Source of the DNA: Pisaster brevispinus
Lineage: Eukaryota > Echinodermata > Asteroidea > Forcipulatida > Asteriidae
NCBI GenBank assembly: GCA_023634235.1
Contig: JAMKCF010000001.1
Location: 5,830,758-5,894,757 of the forward strand
Length of the DNA stretch: 64,000 nt
Direction of reading: 5' to 3'
Shown piece after piece: positions 45,259 to 55,823 of this stretch. The first letter of the stretch is position 1; the number at the start of each line of letters is the position of its first letter. The translations under genes and the position numbers were made by a program. A model generated the notes under the pieces. The model saw nothing but the letters and a program-made list of their open reading frames with translations. It searched no databases and had not been told where the DNA came from.

Positions 45259-45880
45259 AAAACTCACTGCTACAGCTGTCTAAACTAAGTTATAGCCACT
45301 AGTAAAATGAAAAACCATTCCATTATTTTCGCTTTTGAACTCTGTAAACTTTAACTTAACACTTAATTGATAATTTCTTTTCACCATAAAGGTACGTGTA
45401 CCCTGTCCTACTCTTCACAATTCAAGCCTGTTCATCTATCAGAGGATAGTCGATTCTAAGAGAACCTGTTCATACATCCCCTCATTGCCGTGAATAAGTA
45501 AATCATCAAATGTAAGCCCATCAGACCATCACTTTTGAAATTCAATGTTTGAACCTTCCCCTGCGTCAACCCTTTAATGTTTTCCCTGCACCGACCCTTC
45601 CTTATCTACCCAAGTTAATTAGTTTGTTTTTAAATGTTTTGTGTTCAAACTGTGAAAAGGGAATTTTTAATTTTTCTCTAAAATCCTTTATCAAGGTTAT
45701 TTCACCTTAATTGCTGAGAACACAGTGGCCTTTTTTATACCAGTTAAGTGTCCGTTGGGAGACTGTAATTGTACTAAGAAGGATTAAATTAAGTCATTAT
45801 GAGATGCACAGTCATAATCGTGTGCAAGTCAAAACTGTGTAAGCACAATCTTGTTCATCGTGTCCCTTTAATGTTTCCGT
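45259..45880. other. Flank of array; possible terminal exon
   Basis: After TTTCTTTTCACCATAAAG (ending about 45391) comes GTACGTGTACCCTG, which resembles the cassette start GTACTGCTCTC. No donor follows, so this could be the last exon of the candidate transcript. No clear AATAAA is placed. Confidence 0.25.
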
Positions 45881-45899
45881 ACTCTTGAAAATGGCTACT

Positions 45900-46290
45900 G
45901 TACTTTTTTGTCAGTTTGTTGTTTGCACGTGTACTGGCGCACACGCGTGTGCAGTGATTGGACGGCTCGGATGTCACACCTGTTATCGTGACGTCGTCAT
46001 GACCAATTAAAGGCCGTTCAATATAACATGTGGACCGGGCATCGTGTGCGCCCTGCATGGTTAAACCATGTGTGTGCCGCATCGCAGTGGCTGCCCTTCA
46101 AATCATTGCTGTTCGCTGTTGATCAACGATGGAAGCAGTGTGCGTTCCTCCCGCAATTTTTTTTAGTCCGAGGACCCAATTTCTGACAGGCACGAAATTC
46201 ATCTCTTCACCGTTTATGGGGGAGAGAGTTAAATCATGCAGGATTATCAAAGAAGACCAGAGAATGTACATGTAGGTACCTTTTTAACAA
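45900..46290 (+). promoter_or_regulatory. CpG-rich promoter-like region
   Basis: Locally CpG-rich, with GTGACGTCGTCATGACCAAT (a CRE half and a CCAAT-like ATTGG nearby), GCGCACACGCGTG and, downstream, ATGTAG/GTACCT, which could be a first-exon donor near 46275. It lies 0.8 kb upstream of the interrupted gene at 47056. Inference from composition. Confidence 0.3.
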
Positions 46291-46589
46291 AACTGTTTTT
46301 TGAACTTTATATAGCTCCATGGTTGAATTAACCTTTTGACATGTTTGACGTGATTGAAAATGGTTGTCGTTGTTGGTCAATGGATAAGCTTGATAAAGAC
46401 TAAGTTAGTAAGAGCCTGAACACATGTGCTCAAACTAGTCATGACTCAGTCATAGTATTTATGATATGTAGACATAATGAATTTAATTCCACCATCATCA
46501 TCAGGATGCTTTGTAGTCTTGATTTGTCATACTGGAGGATTGAACAACCAGTCCTGAAAGTGATTAAACTTGTTTGCTAAACTACTCTG

Positions 46590-46890
46590 GACCAGGCCCC
46601 AATTTCATAAAACTGTTTAGCAGAAAATACTGCTGAACAAATTTCTTTGCTAAGCAACAAAACAGTCTCAACAAAACAATGTAAATGTTATGTAATGTTA
46701 GCTGCTAACCTGTGCTTAGCAGGTTTTTGTGTAGGCTATTCTTAAAACTGATTAGAGGATAGAACTAACCTAATACTACTGACTAGTTCTAGGACTAGGA
46801 GTACTTTTTGTGCTTACAGGCTTTAACAGTATCGATTCTGCTTAACAAATTTCTTTACTAAGCAAGAAATGAGTGGGGTAGTACAGTACT
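46590..46890. repeat. Dispersed TTGCTAAGCA-type repeat
   Basis: AATTTCATAAAACTGTTTAG, CAGAAAATACTGCT and TTCTTTGCTAAGCAA recur in part at 46845-46870. I know this wording as a dispersed echinoderm-type repeat. It also contains TGCTTAGCAGG. Confidence 0.5.
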
Positions 46891-47823
46891 AGCATAAATC
46901 TGTGTACATGTATGCATCAATGTGAACTATGATGTCAGTTTTTCCAGAGCTTCTCCTACATGTGGGTTTTGGATGTCATCACACTACTAAACATATTATG
47001 TAATATGGCCTTGTCAACTTCCTACCACATTCATAGAATCAAAGGAAGATTTCATTGAGAATTTGTCAACTCAGGTGGAAAAACTGACCCGCCATAGTTA
47101 CACAGCCAATAGCCCAAAGTTCATACATGAAATCACTTAAGGCATCCATGACTCCTTTGGAGGAAATCATAGTGCAGGGTGATTTTGCTGAAAACATTTC
47201 ATACGTTGTGCAAGATGAAATTCAGAGTTTTCATTGGGAAAACAAGCAAGCCACCTTACATCCATTTGTTGCGTACCAAAGAAAAGAAGATGGAACCCTA
47301 GAACATCAGAATATATGTGTTGTTAGTGACTGCAAAGAACACAGTACAGTGACAGTCTTCGCTTTCTTGAAAGTGGTCATTGAACACTTAAAGACTAAGT
47401 TTCCATCAGTCCAAAAGATCCACTACTTCACTGATGGTTGTGCTGGACAATACAAAAACAAGAACTTTATAAACCTCTCACCACAAACAGGATTTTAGGT
47501 TAGCTGCGGAATGGAACTTCTTTGCCACATCACATGGCAAGAGTGCCTGTGATGCTGGCATAGGAGGAACTGTCAAAAGACTTGTAACCAAGGCTAGCCT
47601 GCAGCACCCATACAATGACCAGATTCTAACATCTGAGGCAATTGTGGATTTCTGCACAAAAAAACATCCCTGGTATTAATTTTTTTAATGTGTCACCAGA
47701 GGATGTTACCGAGTCTGCTTCAGAGCTGACAGACAGGTTTGACATAGCGCAGACTGTCAAAGGGACTCTTCAATTCCACAGATTTGCCCCAGTCTCCAAA
47801 TCAATGCTACACATGTACAAGTT

Positions 47824-47828
47824 AAGTG
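47824..47828. other. Target-site duplication, left
   Basis: AAGTG directly before the 5' LTR; identical to 54819-54823. Confidence 0.9.
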
Positions 47829-48374
47829 TGTTAGGTCAGTATGCCAAGTTATTATTAGCAGACTCTACTGAAGCTTTTTGGTCAATAGAGGGCGCTACTC
47901 GAGGGACTGTGAAGTTCTACTTTTTATTTAATTTTTTGATAGTCACATGGATTCTGCGCCATCTGTTTTACTTTGTTGATAACTGTTTCACGAAGGCCCA
48001 ATGTCGTAAGTGTTGCAATTAACATCTCAATTTGATAATATAAGAATCACAGATAGTATAAGATTTACAGTTAATAATTAAGAACATTCTGAAGCGCTTT
48101 AGGGTATTTTTAGTTGCCAATGTTGTTATGAATCAAGGTATAAATGAAAGGTTTCACTTTATGTTGACTTATGCATTCAGGCTACACAGTACGTTCTTAT
48201 ATAGTTAAAGACCCATAGCACATGATAATTGAGAACTGTTGTCTAAATGTAATTGTATGCTTACAATCAGTATTGTTGTTTTTCCTTTGTGTTTGTAGAT
48301 TAAACCGTGTCATAGTGTTATAAAAGAAAGTCAACTGTGTCACTGTCAGTTTAAGTTAATCGTCAACCGCCACA
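47829..48374 (+). mobile_element. BEL/Pao 5' LTR
   Basis: 546 bp, TGTTAGGTCAG…CCGCCACA. It differs from the 3' LTR by three substitutions and one 3-bp indel by my eye comparison. It carries the retrotransposon promoter. Confidence 0.95.
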
Positions 48375-48402
48375 TGAGTTTAATGACAAGGCTATAACAA
48401 GA

Positions 48403-49530
48403 TTGGGCATCAACATGAGTAATGTACAAAAGGAAACGTCACATCTTGGTGAAAACCATTCAGATTTAGAAGAGTCAGATACAGTTCATCATAGCCATGA
48501 AGAACTTATTGTTCCAGAGGACTCGGCAAGTCAATGCGGGTCAAAGGTCAGTACTACATGTACTACGGCAAGTTCAGTGGTTAGAGCACGAAAGAGAGCA
48601 GCTGCCAAGAAGGCTGCTATTGAAGCAGAGCAGGCAGCCTTAGAGCAGTTACAGGCCCTTGAACTTGAAGAGTTAAAGCTACGTCAAAGGAAAGTGCAGT
48701 TGTCCTTTAGCACCAAGTTGGCAATTGCTAAGGCAGAGGAAGAAGTGTACACATTGAGTGATGATAGTGCTGACACTGAAGTAAAAATACAACATATCCA
48801 TCACCCTGCTCCAAATGTGTCAGCATTAGATGCATCTGCAGTGCCACATGTTAAGATTTCTGATGAAAGGGTGGAACCGGTGAGCAGCACGCCCACAGGT
48901 GATGGTGTCCAAACACATTTCCCCCAAAGTTTGTCTGCATCAGAAATTTATCCAGTTCCTCAAGTTCAGAAAGTCGACATGGAGACTGCCACTTCTACTG
49001 TAGACGAAGGATCCATCTCACAAATAATGGAACAAAATCAACTGCAGCAGCAACGTTTGTTTGAAGTGATGCAAATGCCTCGAGCAGAACTATTAACATT
49101 TGATGGTGATCCCTTGCAGTATTGGACATTCATACGATCATTTGAGAACAGTGTAGACAGTACAAATATAGAGGACAGTGCTAAGTTGGTTCGCTTGATA
49201 CAGTATTGTTCTGGTAAGGCAAAGAATGTTATTCAGTGTTGTTCTGTTATGAAACCAAATGAAGGATACAAAAGGGCCAAATAATTGCTAAAAGAGAGGT
49301 TTGGTAATGATTATACAATTTCTGAGACTTGGGTGAATAAGGTTACTGAAGGTAGCAGCATCAGCCCCCATGACAAAAGGGCACTGAGAGAAATGGCTGA
49401 TGATCTAAAAACATGTAAGGAAACCCTGATGGCCATGGGTTACATCCATGAAGTAAATACTCAGAGAGTACTTGTTAAAATTGTAGAGAAATTGCCAGTT
49501 TATCTGAGAAAAAGGTGGATAAAGCAAGTG
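48403..49530 (+). pseudogene. BEL gag, with one stop
   Basis: Starts MGINMSNVQK (an internal ATG five codons on is also possible). There is an acidic N-terminus, then an Ala/Lys/Glu-rich predicted coiled coil (about residues 60-110) and a gag domain with LLTFDGDPLQYWTFIRSFE, typical of the DUF1759 gag of BEL/Pao elements. A TAA at 49282-49284 interrupts the same frame, which then continues. Near 49515-49530 a one-base shift moves the frame to the pol ORF. Both lesions are single changes in an otherwise fresh element, so they may be recent mutations or a sequencing error. Confidence 0.9.
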
Positions 49531-52500
49531 AGAGGTATCAGAAAGAACAAAAAAGGCCACCCCAAATAGAGGATTTGGTGGAATTTGTAGATGATGCTGC
49601 CGAAGAGGCTAATGATCCTGTGTATGGCAACATGGGTAAGACAAGGGACATGAAGGGTGATACAAACAAAAGTGTAACTAGGTTCCCAGTGAATCGTTCT
49701 AACAGAGGTAGTTTTACCATGATGACAAATGCAAACCCAACATATAATTTAACATGTGTGATGTGCAAAGGCAATCACACCTTGTTTGGGTGTTCAGAGT
49801 TTAAGGGTAAAAATCCATCAGAAAGGTTAGAATATGCTAAGACAGTCAAACTGTGCTTTAATTGTTTAAACCCTGGTCATATGTCAAATGCATGTACGTT
49901 AAAACGAGTGTGTTCTGTTTTAGGATGTGGGAGAAAACATACAAAGTTTCTGCATCAGACAAAGTTTATCCCCAAAGGTTTCTCTGCTCCAACTGCTGAG
50001 GCTACGCAGGCAGAAATAACTACAACAGCGCAGAGTGGTTTCACAGAAACAGACACAAGCTGTAACAGCACTGGGGTCGGCACAACTAGAGTCGCATTGC
50101 CAATCGTTCCAGTGAAGGTCACAGCTGGGAACAGCCACATTTCTGTCTGCACATATGCACTTTTGGATAGCGGATCGACAAGCACGTTTTGCACAGAGGA
50201 GTTAGCGAGGCAACTGAAGGTTCAAGGTGAACAGCAGTTGTTATCTCTGACGACTATGACAAAGGTAAATGTGCAGACGGAAACAACTGTTGTAAGTCTG
50301 ACTGTAATGGGTATTGACTCCAAATGCACAGTTACCCTACCAATGGTTTATACTCGACGTGAACTACCAATCCATGGCAGCAATTTAGCGAAGCCAGAGG
50401 ACATCGAAAAATGGGCACACCTACAAGGAATAAATCTGCCACAAGTTGACAAGGGAAGAGTTTCTCTTTTGATTGGTCAAGATGTCCCAGAGGCACTCAT
50501 GCCAATAGAGGTCAGGGAGGGTGGAAAGAACACTCCCTTTGCACTGAGAACACAGCTTGGCTGGACCCTAAATGGACCCCTCGGAAAGACAACCAAGCAC
50601 AAGGCCATCTCAAACTTTATTGAGACAGATGTGGAATTAGAATGTCAGCTTCAAAGGTTCTGGAAGTTGGACACGAGCGAGTCACTTCACGACGACACAA
50701 AAGGGATGTCAATAAAGGACAAGCAGGCCATAGCCATATGGGAGGAGAGTATTCAGATGAAGGGCAGTCACTATGAACTTGCAATCCCATTCAGAAGTCG
50801 GCCACCAGATTTGACTAATAACCGTTGTATGGCAGAACGTCGCCTCCAGTTGTTGGGTAAGCGGCTCCAAGGAGACACACAGTTGAAGTTAAAGTACTGT
50901 GAAGGTATGAAAGACCTTGTCACCAAGAGGTATGCAGAAATAGTGAATGAAGACAAGCTAGCCCATAATGGCACAGTGTGGTACCTACCACATCATCCAG
51001 TATACCACCCAATGAAACCTGACAAGTTAAGAATAGTATTCGATTGTGCATCCGTGCATCATGGAATGTCCTTGAACAAGCAAGTGCTGAGTGGACCAGA
51101 TTTAACCAACAAGTTGCTTGGGGTACTTTTGAGGTTCAGACAAGAAACTGTGGCCCTCATGGCCGATGTACAAGCTATGTTTCACCAGGTGAGGGTTTCC
51201 CCTGAAGACTGTGATGTATTGAGGTATCTATGGTGGCCCGACGGGGACATGTCAAAACAACTGACTGTTCACAGGATGAATGTACATCTTTTTGGCGGGA
51301 CATGGAGTCCCAGTTGTTGCAACTTTGCACTGCGGCGCACAGCTCAAGATAACTGCCATGACTTCCACCCAGACACAGTGGATACTGTGTTACGTAATTT
51401 CTACGTTGACGACTGTCTCAAGTCAGTAAGCACTGAAGTAAAGGGAATAGAGATTGCTCGAGAATTGTGCAATCTTCTAGCAAGAGGCGGTTTTAAATTG
51501 ACAATGTGGATAAGCAACAACACAAATGTTTTGGCATCAATTCCAGTGGAAGAAAGAGCAAAGGATGTTAAGGAGCTTGACCTGAATTATGAAGCATTGC
51601 CGACTGAGAGAGCACTTGGGATGCAGTGGGATGTTGAACATGACTGCTTCGGCTACAAGATTAGTCCAAAAGAGAAGCCCTTGACACGAAGAGGAATACT
51701 TAGTGTGGTTAGTTCCATATATGATCCACATGGCTTTGTAAGTCCATTCACCCTCAAAGCGAAGGTGATAATTCAAGACCTAAGTCGCAAGAAGCTAGGG
51801 TGGGATGAACCACTAGAAGCAGACAACCTCGGTAGGTGGCTACGATGGAAACAAGAATTACCTAAGATCGAACAATTTAAGATTAATCGATGTTTGAAGC
51901 CTTGCGAATTTGGAGAGGTAACTAACTATCAACTTCATCACTTTTCCGACGCATCAGAGTTAGCATATGGAGCGATGACCTATCTACGTATGACTAACAA
52001 AGAGCACAATCATTGCTGTCTTCTCCTGACAAAGGCACATCTTGCTCCGATGAAGAAGATAACGATACCCAGATTAGAGCTGATGGGAGCGACACTCTCC
52101 GTCAAACTTGATGCGATGGTGCGACGAGAATTGGATTTGCCCATAGACGAGTCTATATTTTGGACGGACAGTACAATTGTACTACAGTACGTGAAGAATG
52201 AAGAAAAACGCTTTCACACATTTGTTGCCAACAGGATTTCACTCATACACAGTGGGTCGTCACCAAGTCAGTGGCGGCATGTTGATTCAAAGTCAAATCC
52301 TGCTGATGATGTCTCCAGGGGACTGTCAGCAACAGAAATGATAGACAACAAGCGTTGGTTACATGGACCAAGCTTCCTGTGGCTCGACGAAGGTGACTGG
52401 CCGAAGTCACCACTCCTAAGAGATCTTAAGGACGATGATCCAGAAGTCAAAACAAACAAAGATGTGGTCACTATATATGCTACAAACAATCATGATCAGA

Positions 52501-54008
52501 CTAGTGTGATAGACAAGCTGTTGGAAAGACGATCATCGTGGCATAACCTGAAGAAAGATGTTGCATGGTTACTGCGAGTAAAGGAGTACTTAAGCCGCAA
52601 GGCAAAGAAGCTTCATACACCAGACATGCAGAAGCAGTTAACAGTAGATGAAATGTCAAGAGCAGAAGATTCCATCATAAAATACATCCAGCAGCGATCA
52701 TTCAATAATGAATTAAAATGTCTTCAGATGAACAAAGGTGTTGGGAAAACCAGCCCTGTCTTCAAACTTGATCCGGTATTGTCAGTTGATGGCATAATGA
52801 GAGTCGGTGGTCGTTTGAGAAATTCCCCTGTTGGTGAACAAGTAAAGAGTCAAGTCATCCTGCCAAAGAATCATCATGTGGTGTTTCTCATTGTGAGACA
52901 TTTCCATCAGGCATCGGGACATTCAGGAAGAGACCATGTACTTTCACTTTTGCGACAACAATTTTGGTTGATAGGAGCCAGGTCTACAGTCCGCAGAGCA
53001 CTGCGTGATTGTTTTATATGCAAACGGTTGTCAGCCACGCCCATTGAGCAAAAGATGGCAGATCTACCCCAAAACAGAGTCACTCCAAACAAGCCGCCAT
53101 TTAGTTATGTAGGTGTAGACTGTTTTGGACCCTTCATGGTGAAACAGGGTCGGAGTTTAGTGAAGCGCTATGGATGTATTTTCACATGTTTGGTTGTCAG
53201 AGCCGTGCATATTGAAGTTTTGCATTCACTTGAGGCCGATTCATTTATCAATGCTCTACAGAGGTTTATTTGTCGCAGAGGGCAACCGGAGGAGATGAGA
53301 TCTGATAACGGCTCTAATTTTGTTGGGGCAGAGCGAGAGCTCAGAGAGTCATTGGAGGTTTGGAACAAGCAGATCAATGAGTATCTTCTTCAGAAAGGAG
53401 TTCGCTGGTTGTTTAACCCACCCACAGCATCGCATATGGGAGGTGCATGGGAAAGGCAAATTAGGACTACACGCAAACTGATGAATAGCCTCATGAAAGA
53501 GCAAACGATGCCAGATGAGAGTTTGTCCACACTTATGTGTCTTGTTGAGTCTATCATCAATGGTCGACCGATAACCTCGGTTTCAGATGATGTAAATGAC
53601 ATGGAGCCACTCACACCTAATCACTTGCTTTTGCTTCGTGCAGGAGTAGTATTGCCTCCTGGTATTTTTGACAAGAAGGATCTGTATGGACGAAAAAGAT
53701 GGAGGCAAGTGCAGTACATGGCAGATGTTTTCTGGAGAAGATGGATTGGAGAATACTTGCCTACACTGCAGGAAAGGCAGAAATGGTCTAGACCACAGAG
53801 AAATGTGCAAGTTGATGATGTGGTTCTAGTTGTTGACAACGACTTGCCAAGGAATAAATGGCTCTTGGGGCGAGTAATCGAAACTTATCCAGGAAAGGAT
53901 CAGTTAGTCAGAGCAGTCAAAGTAAAGACAAAGTCGTCTACCTTGACAAGACCTGTACAGAAACTCTGTCTGTTAGAAGCAGTTGAGGGGATGGAGAGCG
54001 CAAATTAG
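49515..54008 (+). CDS. BEL/Pao Pol polyprotein (gag C-term to integrase)
   Basis: This is an uninterrupted 1497-codon frame; the first ATG is a convenience, since translation would enter from gag. Order: zinc knuckles (CVMCKGNH, CFNCLNPGH, about residues 80-130); aspartic protease with LLDSGSTSTF near 215-225; the BEL-type linker; reverse transcriptase with ADVQAMFHQV and YVDDCL near 629; RNase H with HFSDASE and WTDSTI; integrase zinc region HFHQASGHS with CFICKRL; integrase core with VDCFGPF near 1200, SDNGSNF near 1264 and a HMGGAWERQ Glu near 1310; and a C-terminal DUF5641-type domain (VDDVVLVVDN). All catalytic motifs are intact. It lies between near-identical LTRs, so the copy is young. 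Confidence 0.97.
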   Translation: MDKASERYQKEQKRPPQIEDLVEFVDDAAEEANDPVYGNMGKTRDMKGDTNKSVTRFPVNRSNRGSFTMMTNANPTYNLTCVMCKGNHTLFGCSEFKGKNPSERLEYAKTVKLCFNCLNPGHMSNACTLKRVCSVLGCGRKHTKFLHQTKFIPKGFSAPTAEATQAEITTTAQSGFTETDTSCNSTGVGTTRVALPIVPVKVTAGNSHISVCTYALLDSGSTSTFCTEELARQLKVQGEQQLLSLTTMTKVNVQTETTVVSLTVMGIDSKCTVTLPMVYTRRELPIHGSNLAKPEDIEKWAHLQGINLPQVDKGRVSLLIGQDVPEALMPIEVREGGKNTPFALRTQLGWTLNGPLGKTTKHKAISNFIETDVELECQLQRFWKLDTSESLHDDTKGMSIKDKQAIAIWEESIQMKGSHYELAIPFRSRPPDLTNNRCMAERRLQLLGKRLQGDTQLKLKYCEGMKDLVTKRYAEIVNEDKLAHNGTVWYLPHHPVYHPMKPDKLRIVFDCASVHHGMSLNKQVLSGPDLTNKLLGVLLRFRQETVALMADVQAMFHQVRVSPEDCDVLRYLWWPDGDMSKQLTVHRMNVHLFGGTWSPSCCNFALRRTAQDNCHDFHPDTVDTVLRNFYVDDCLKSVSTEVKGIEIARELCNLLARGGFKLTMWISNNTNVLASIPVEERAKDVKELDLNYEALPTERALGMQWDVEHDCFGYKISPKEKPLTRRGILSVVSSIYDPHGFVSPFTLKAKVIIQDLSRKKLGWDEPLEADNLGRWLRWKQELPKIEQFKINRCLKPCEFGEVTNYQLHHFSDASELAYGAMTYLRMTNKEHNHCCLLLTKAHLAPMKKITIPRLELMGATLSVKLDAMVRRELDLPIDESIFWTDSTIVLQYVKNEEKRFHTFVANRISLIHSGSSPSQWRHVDSKSNPADDVSRGLSATEMIDNKRWLHGPSFLWLDEGDWPKSPLLRDLKDDDPEVKTNKDVVTIYATNNHDQTSVIDKLLERRSSWHNLKKDVAWLLRVKEYLSRKAKKLHTPDMQKQLTVDEMSRAEDSIIKYIQQRSFNNELKCLQMNKGVGKTSPVFKLDPVLSVDGIMRVGGRLRNSPVGEQVKSQVILPKNHHVVFLIVRHFHQASGHSGRDHVLSLLRQQFWLIGARSTVRRALRDCFICKRLSATPIEQKMADLPQNRVTPNKPPFSYVGVDCFGPFMVKQGRSLVKRYGCIFTCLVVRAVHIEVLHSLEADSFINALQRFICRRGQPEEMRSDNGSNFVGAERELRESLEVWNKQINEYLLQKGVRWLFNPPTASHMGGAWERQIRTTRKLMNSLMKEQTMPDESLSTLMCLVESIINGRPITSVSDDVNDMEPLTPNHLLLLRAGVVLPPGIFDKKDLYGRKRWRQVQYMADVFWRRWIGEYLPTLQERQKWSRPQRNVQVDDVVLVVDNDLPRNKWLLGRVIETYPGKDQLVRAVKVKTKSSTLTRPVQKLCLLEAVEGMESAN

Positions 54009-54258
54009 TCTTGAGTTGTTTGTTGTTTGAATTTTTGAGCTTTTTGTGCTGGGTGATTTTTCACCATTGTTAAAGCCAGTAAACTAAAGTGTTAACTTTA
54101 AAGGTGCACTTTTTTAGATTGCCATTTTTTCAAATTCCATTTTTTAAAGGGCATTTATTTTTATTATTATTGTTTATATATATATATATATTTTTTGTAT
54201 TGGCATTCTTCCCTTATTGTTGTATTAGTAAATGATATGTTTGTATAGACATTCATTT

Positions 54259-54269
54259 AGGGGTCGGGA
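54259..54269 (+). other. Polypurine tract
   Basis: AGGGGTCGGGA abuts the 3' LTR; it would prime plus-strand synthesis. One T and one C interrupt the purines. Confidence 0.6.
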
Positions 54270-54818
54270 TGTTAGGTCAGTATGCCAAGTTATTATTAGC
54301 AGACTCTACTGAAGCTTTTTGGTCAATAGAGGGCGCTACTCGAGGGACTGTGAAGTTCTACTTTTTATTTAATTTTTTGATAGTCACATGGATTCTGCGC
54401 CATCTGTTTTACTTTGTTGATAACTGTTTCACGAAGGCCCAATGTCGTAAGTGTTGCAATTAACATCTCAATTTGATAATATAAGAATCACAGATAGTAT
54501 AAGATTTACAGTTAATAATTAAGAACATTCTGAAGCGCTTTAGGGTATTTTTAGTTGCCAATGTTGTTATGAATCATCAAGGTATACATGAAAGGTTTCA
54601 CTTTATGTTGACTTATGCATTCAGGCTACACAGTACGTTCTTATATAGTTAAAGACCCATAGCACATGATAATTGAAAACTGTTGTCTAAATGTAATTGT
54701 ATGCTTACAATCAGTATTGTTGTTTTTCCTTAGTGTTTGTAGATTAAACCGTGTCATAGTGTTATAAAAGAAAGTCAACTGTGTCACTGTCAGTTTAAGT
54801 TAATCGTCAACCGCCACA
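54270..54818 (+). mobile_element. BEL/Pao 3' LTR
   Basis: 549 bp, the same sequence as 47829-48374 apart from one added TCA and three substitutions. Ends CCGCCACA before the target duplication. Confidence 0.95.
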
Positions 54819-54823
54819 AAGTG
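54819..54823. other. Target-site duplication, right
   Basis: AAGTG, identical to 47824-47828. Confidence 0.9.
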
Positions 54824-55077
54824 GTCAAGCCAGCCCTCTGGAATTAGTACCAATTTCAAAAAGCAATGATGTGGAACCAGTACATCTTACATTTTAACAT
54901 AAAATAAACCAGTCAAAATTGTCAGAGGGTTTTCTGACAAAATTGGTTTAATGTAGTTCTAACTATAATAACACACCTTATTTATTAACACCCTATTTTG
55001 AATAGTTTAACAAAGACAAATTGACTAGAGCGTAAATTAAACAGTCTGCTTCTCCAACTGAATTGTCCAACTGAGCC

Positions 55078-55426
55078 CCAGGGCGCATTTTTGTGAAGCT
55101 AAGCAGTTTTAACCAGCTAAATGTGTTCACCTACCTCTTAGCTTGCCCTGGGTATTTAGATTTATAAGCAAATAACCATTTTAAAAAAATATTTCAAACA
55201 ATAATTGTGCAACGTTCCTCCGAACTACTTTCCTTGATTTTTTTTTGTACTGTAACTTGAGACTTGCCTTGAGTGTAACTTTTTAAAGAGTATTCGTTTA
55301 AACATCCAAAGTACCCAGGGCAAGCTAAGACTCGGAGGTACAGTAGGTGAACACAAAAGCCCTTTTAAATTGCAGACCCGCCCTAAACAAAATTTGCTAA
55401 CATAGCTTCACAAAAAATGGCCCTGA
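55078..55426. mobile_element. MITE, ~350 bp
   Basis: The left arm has CAGGGCGCATTTTTGTGAAG, GTGTTCACCTACC and CTTAGCTTGCCCTGGGTA. The right arm carries the reverse complements TACCCAGGGCAAGCTAAG, GTAGGTGAACAC and CTTCACAAAAAATGGCCCTG. The interior is AT-rich. It has no coding capacity. Confidence 0.8.
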
Positions 55427-55689
55427 CGTGTGGCCAATGATTCAGCTTGGCCACACAAGTGGGCTACATCTAGCCCTAATGTTGAGGTCTGCCAACTTGT
55501 TCAATGTCCGAAGTTGCCGTATATCCAGGGACCCAAAATTTACAGCCTGGGAAGCAGCAGGACAGGGATCACCTGAAGAAAGAAAAAAGGCATTTAGTGA
55601 CCACTGTCATTCTGTTTACTCAAATGTGGCTAACTTTTCATGAATCTATTAGCGCCATCTGTGTAAGCAGCCCTCCCTGAGTTTATATC

Positions 55690-55780
55690 ACACTATTAAA
55701 CATAACCATGTGATCTCCTTTTGACCAATCAGAATGGGCAAACTGTACTTATGAATGCCGGGTATTTATGAATGCCATTT
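55690..55780. mobile_element. Fragment of the 37.5-kb MITE family, reversed
   Basis: GACCAATCAGAATGGGCAAACTGT and TATTTATGAAT are the reverse of the ATTCATAAATA…CTGATTGGTC end seen at 34807 and 37494. Confidence 0.6.
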
Positions 55781-55823
55781 CAATGATTCTTTCAGTCAAC
55801 TTAACTTTCCTTTAAAAATGTTT

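Larger units (their letters stand above)
30751..45400 (+). ncRNA. Candidate multi-exon transcript built of duplicated exons
   Basis: About twelve cassettes of 57-110 bp share a start like AAG/GTACTGCTCTCAAGTC after a pyrimidine-rich tract and an end like GAAACC(C/A)GCACCACTGAGG followed by GTAAGCC, or GTGAGT in one subtype. Eleven keep a consensus donor. Cassettes occur at 33924, 34411, 34702, 36646, 37140, 38365, 39941, 40980, 41277, 43124, 43734 and 44311. The DNA between them is satellites and copied intron-like blocks (TTGAATAAACTGTGGATGTT upstream of many). Cassette frames have early stops (ATGAAGAAATAA), so I infer a non-coding RNA or an untranslated exon array, not a protein gene. The transcript start and end are not identified. 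Confidence 0.4.
47056..54897 (+). pseudogene. Conserved transposase-like gene split by BEL insertion
   Basis: The first part (47056-47828) encodes a protein of the uncharacterised family often annotated Cc8L18.2-like. Diagnostic segments are QSFHWENKQATLHPF, a C-VVSDCKEHSTVTVFAF region, HYFTDGCAGQYKNKN and, in a second frame, EWNFFATSHGKSACD with a GGTVKRL segment. Spaced Asp residues hint at a nuclease fold, but its function is unknown to me. The frame is broken near 47120, near 47470 and in an A7 run at 47656-47663, so it was probably already dead. The BEL element splits it after the residues MYKLS. The remainder resumes at 54824 in the same frame for about 25 codons to TAA at 54895-54897. 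Confidence 0.75.
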
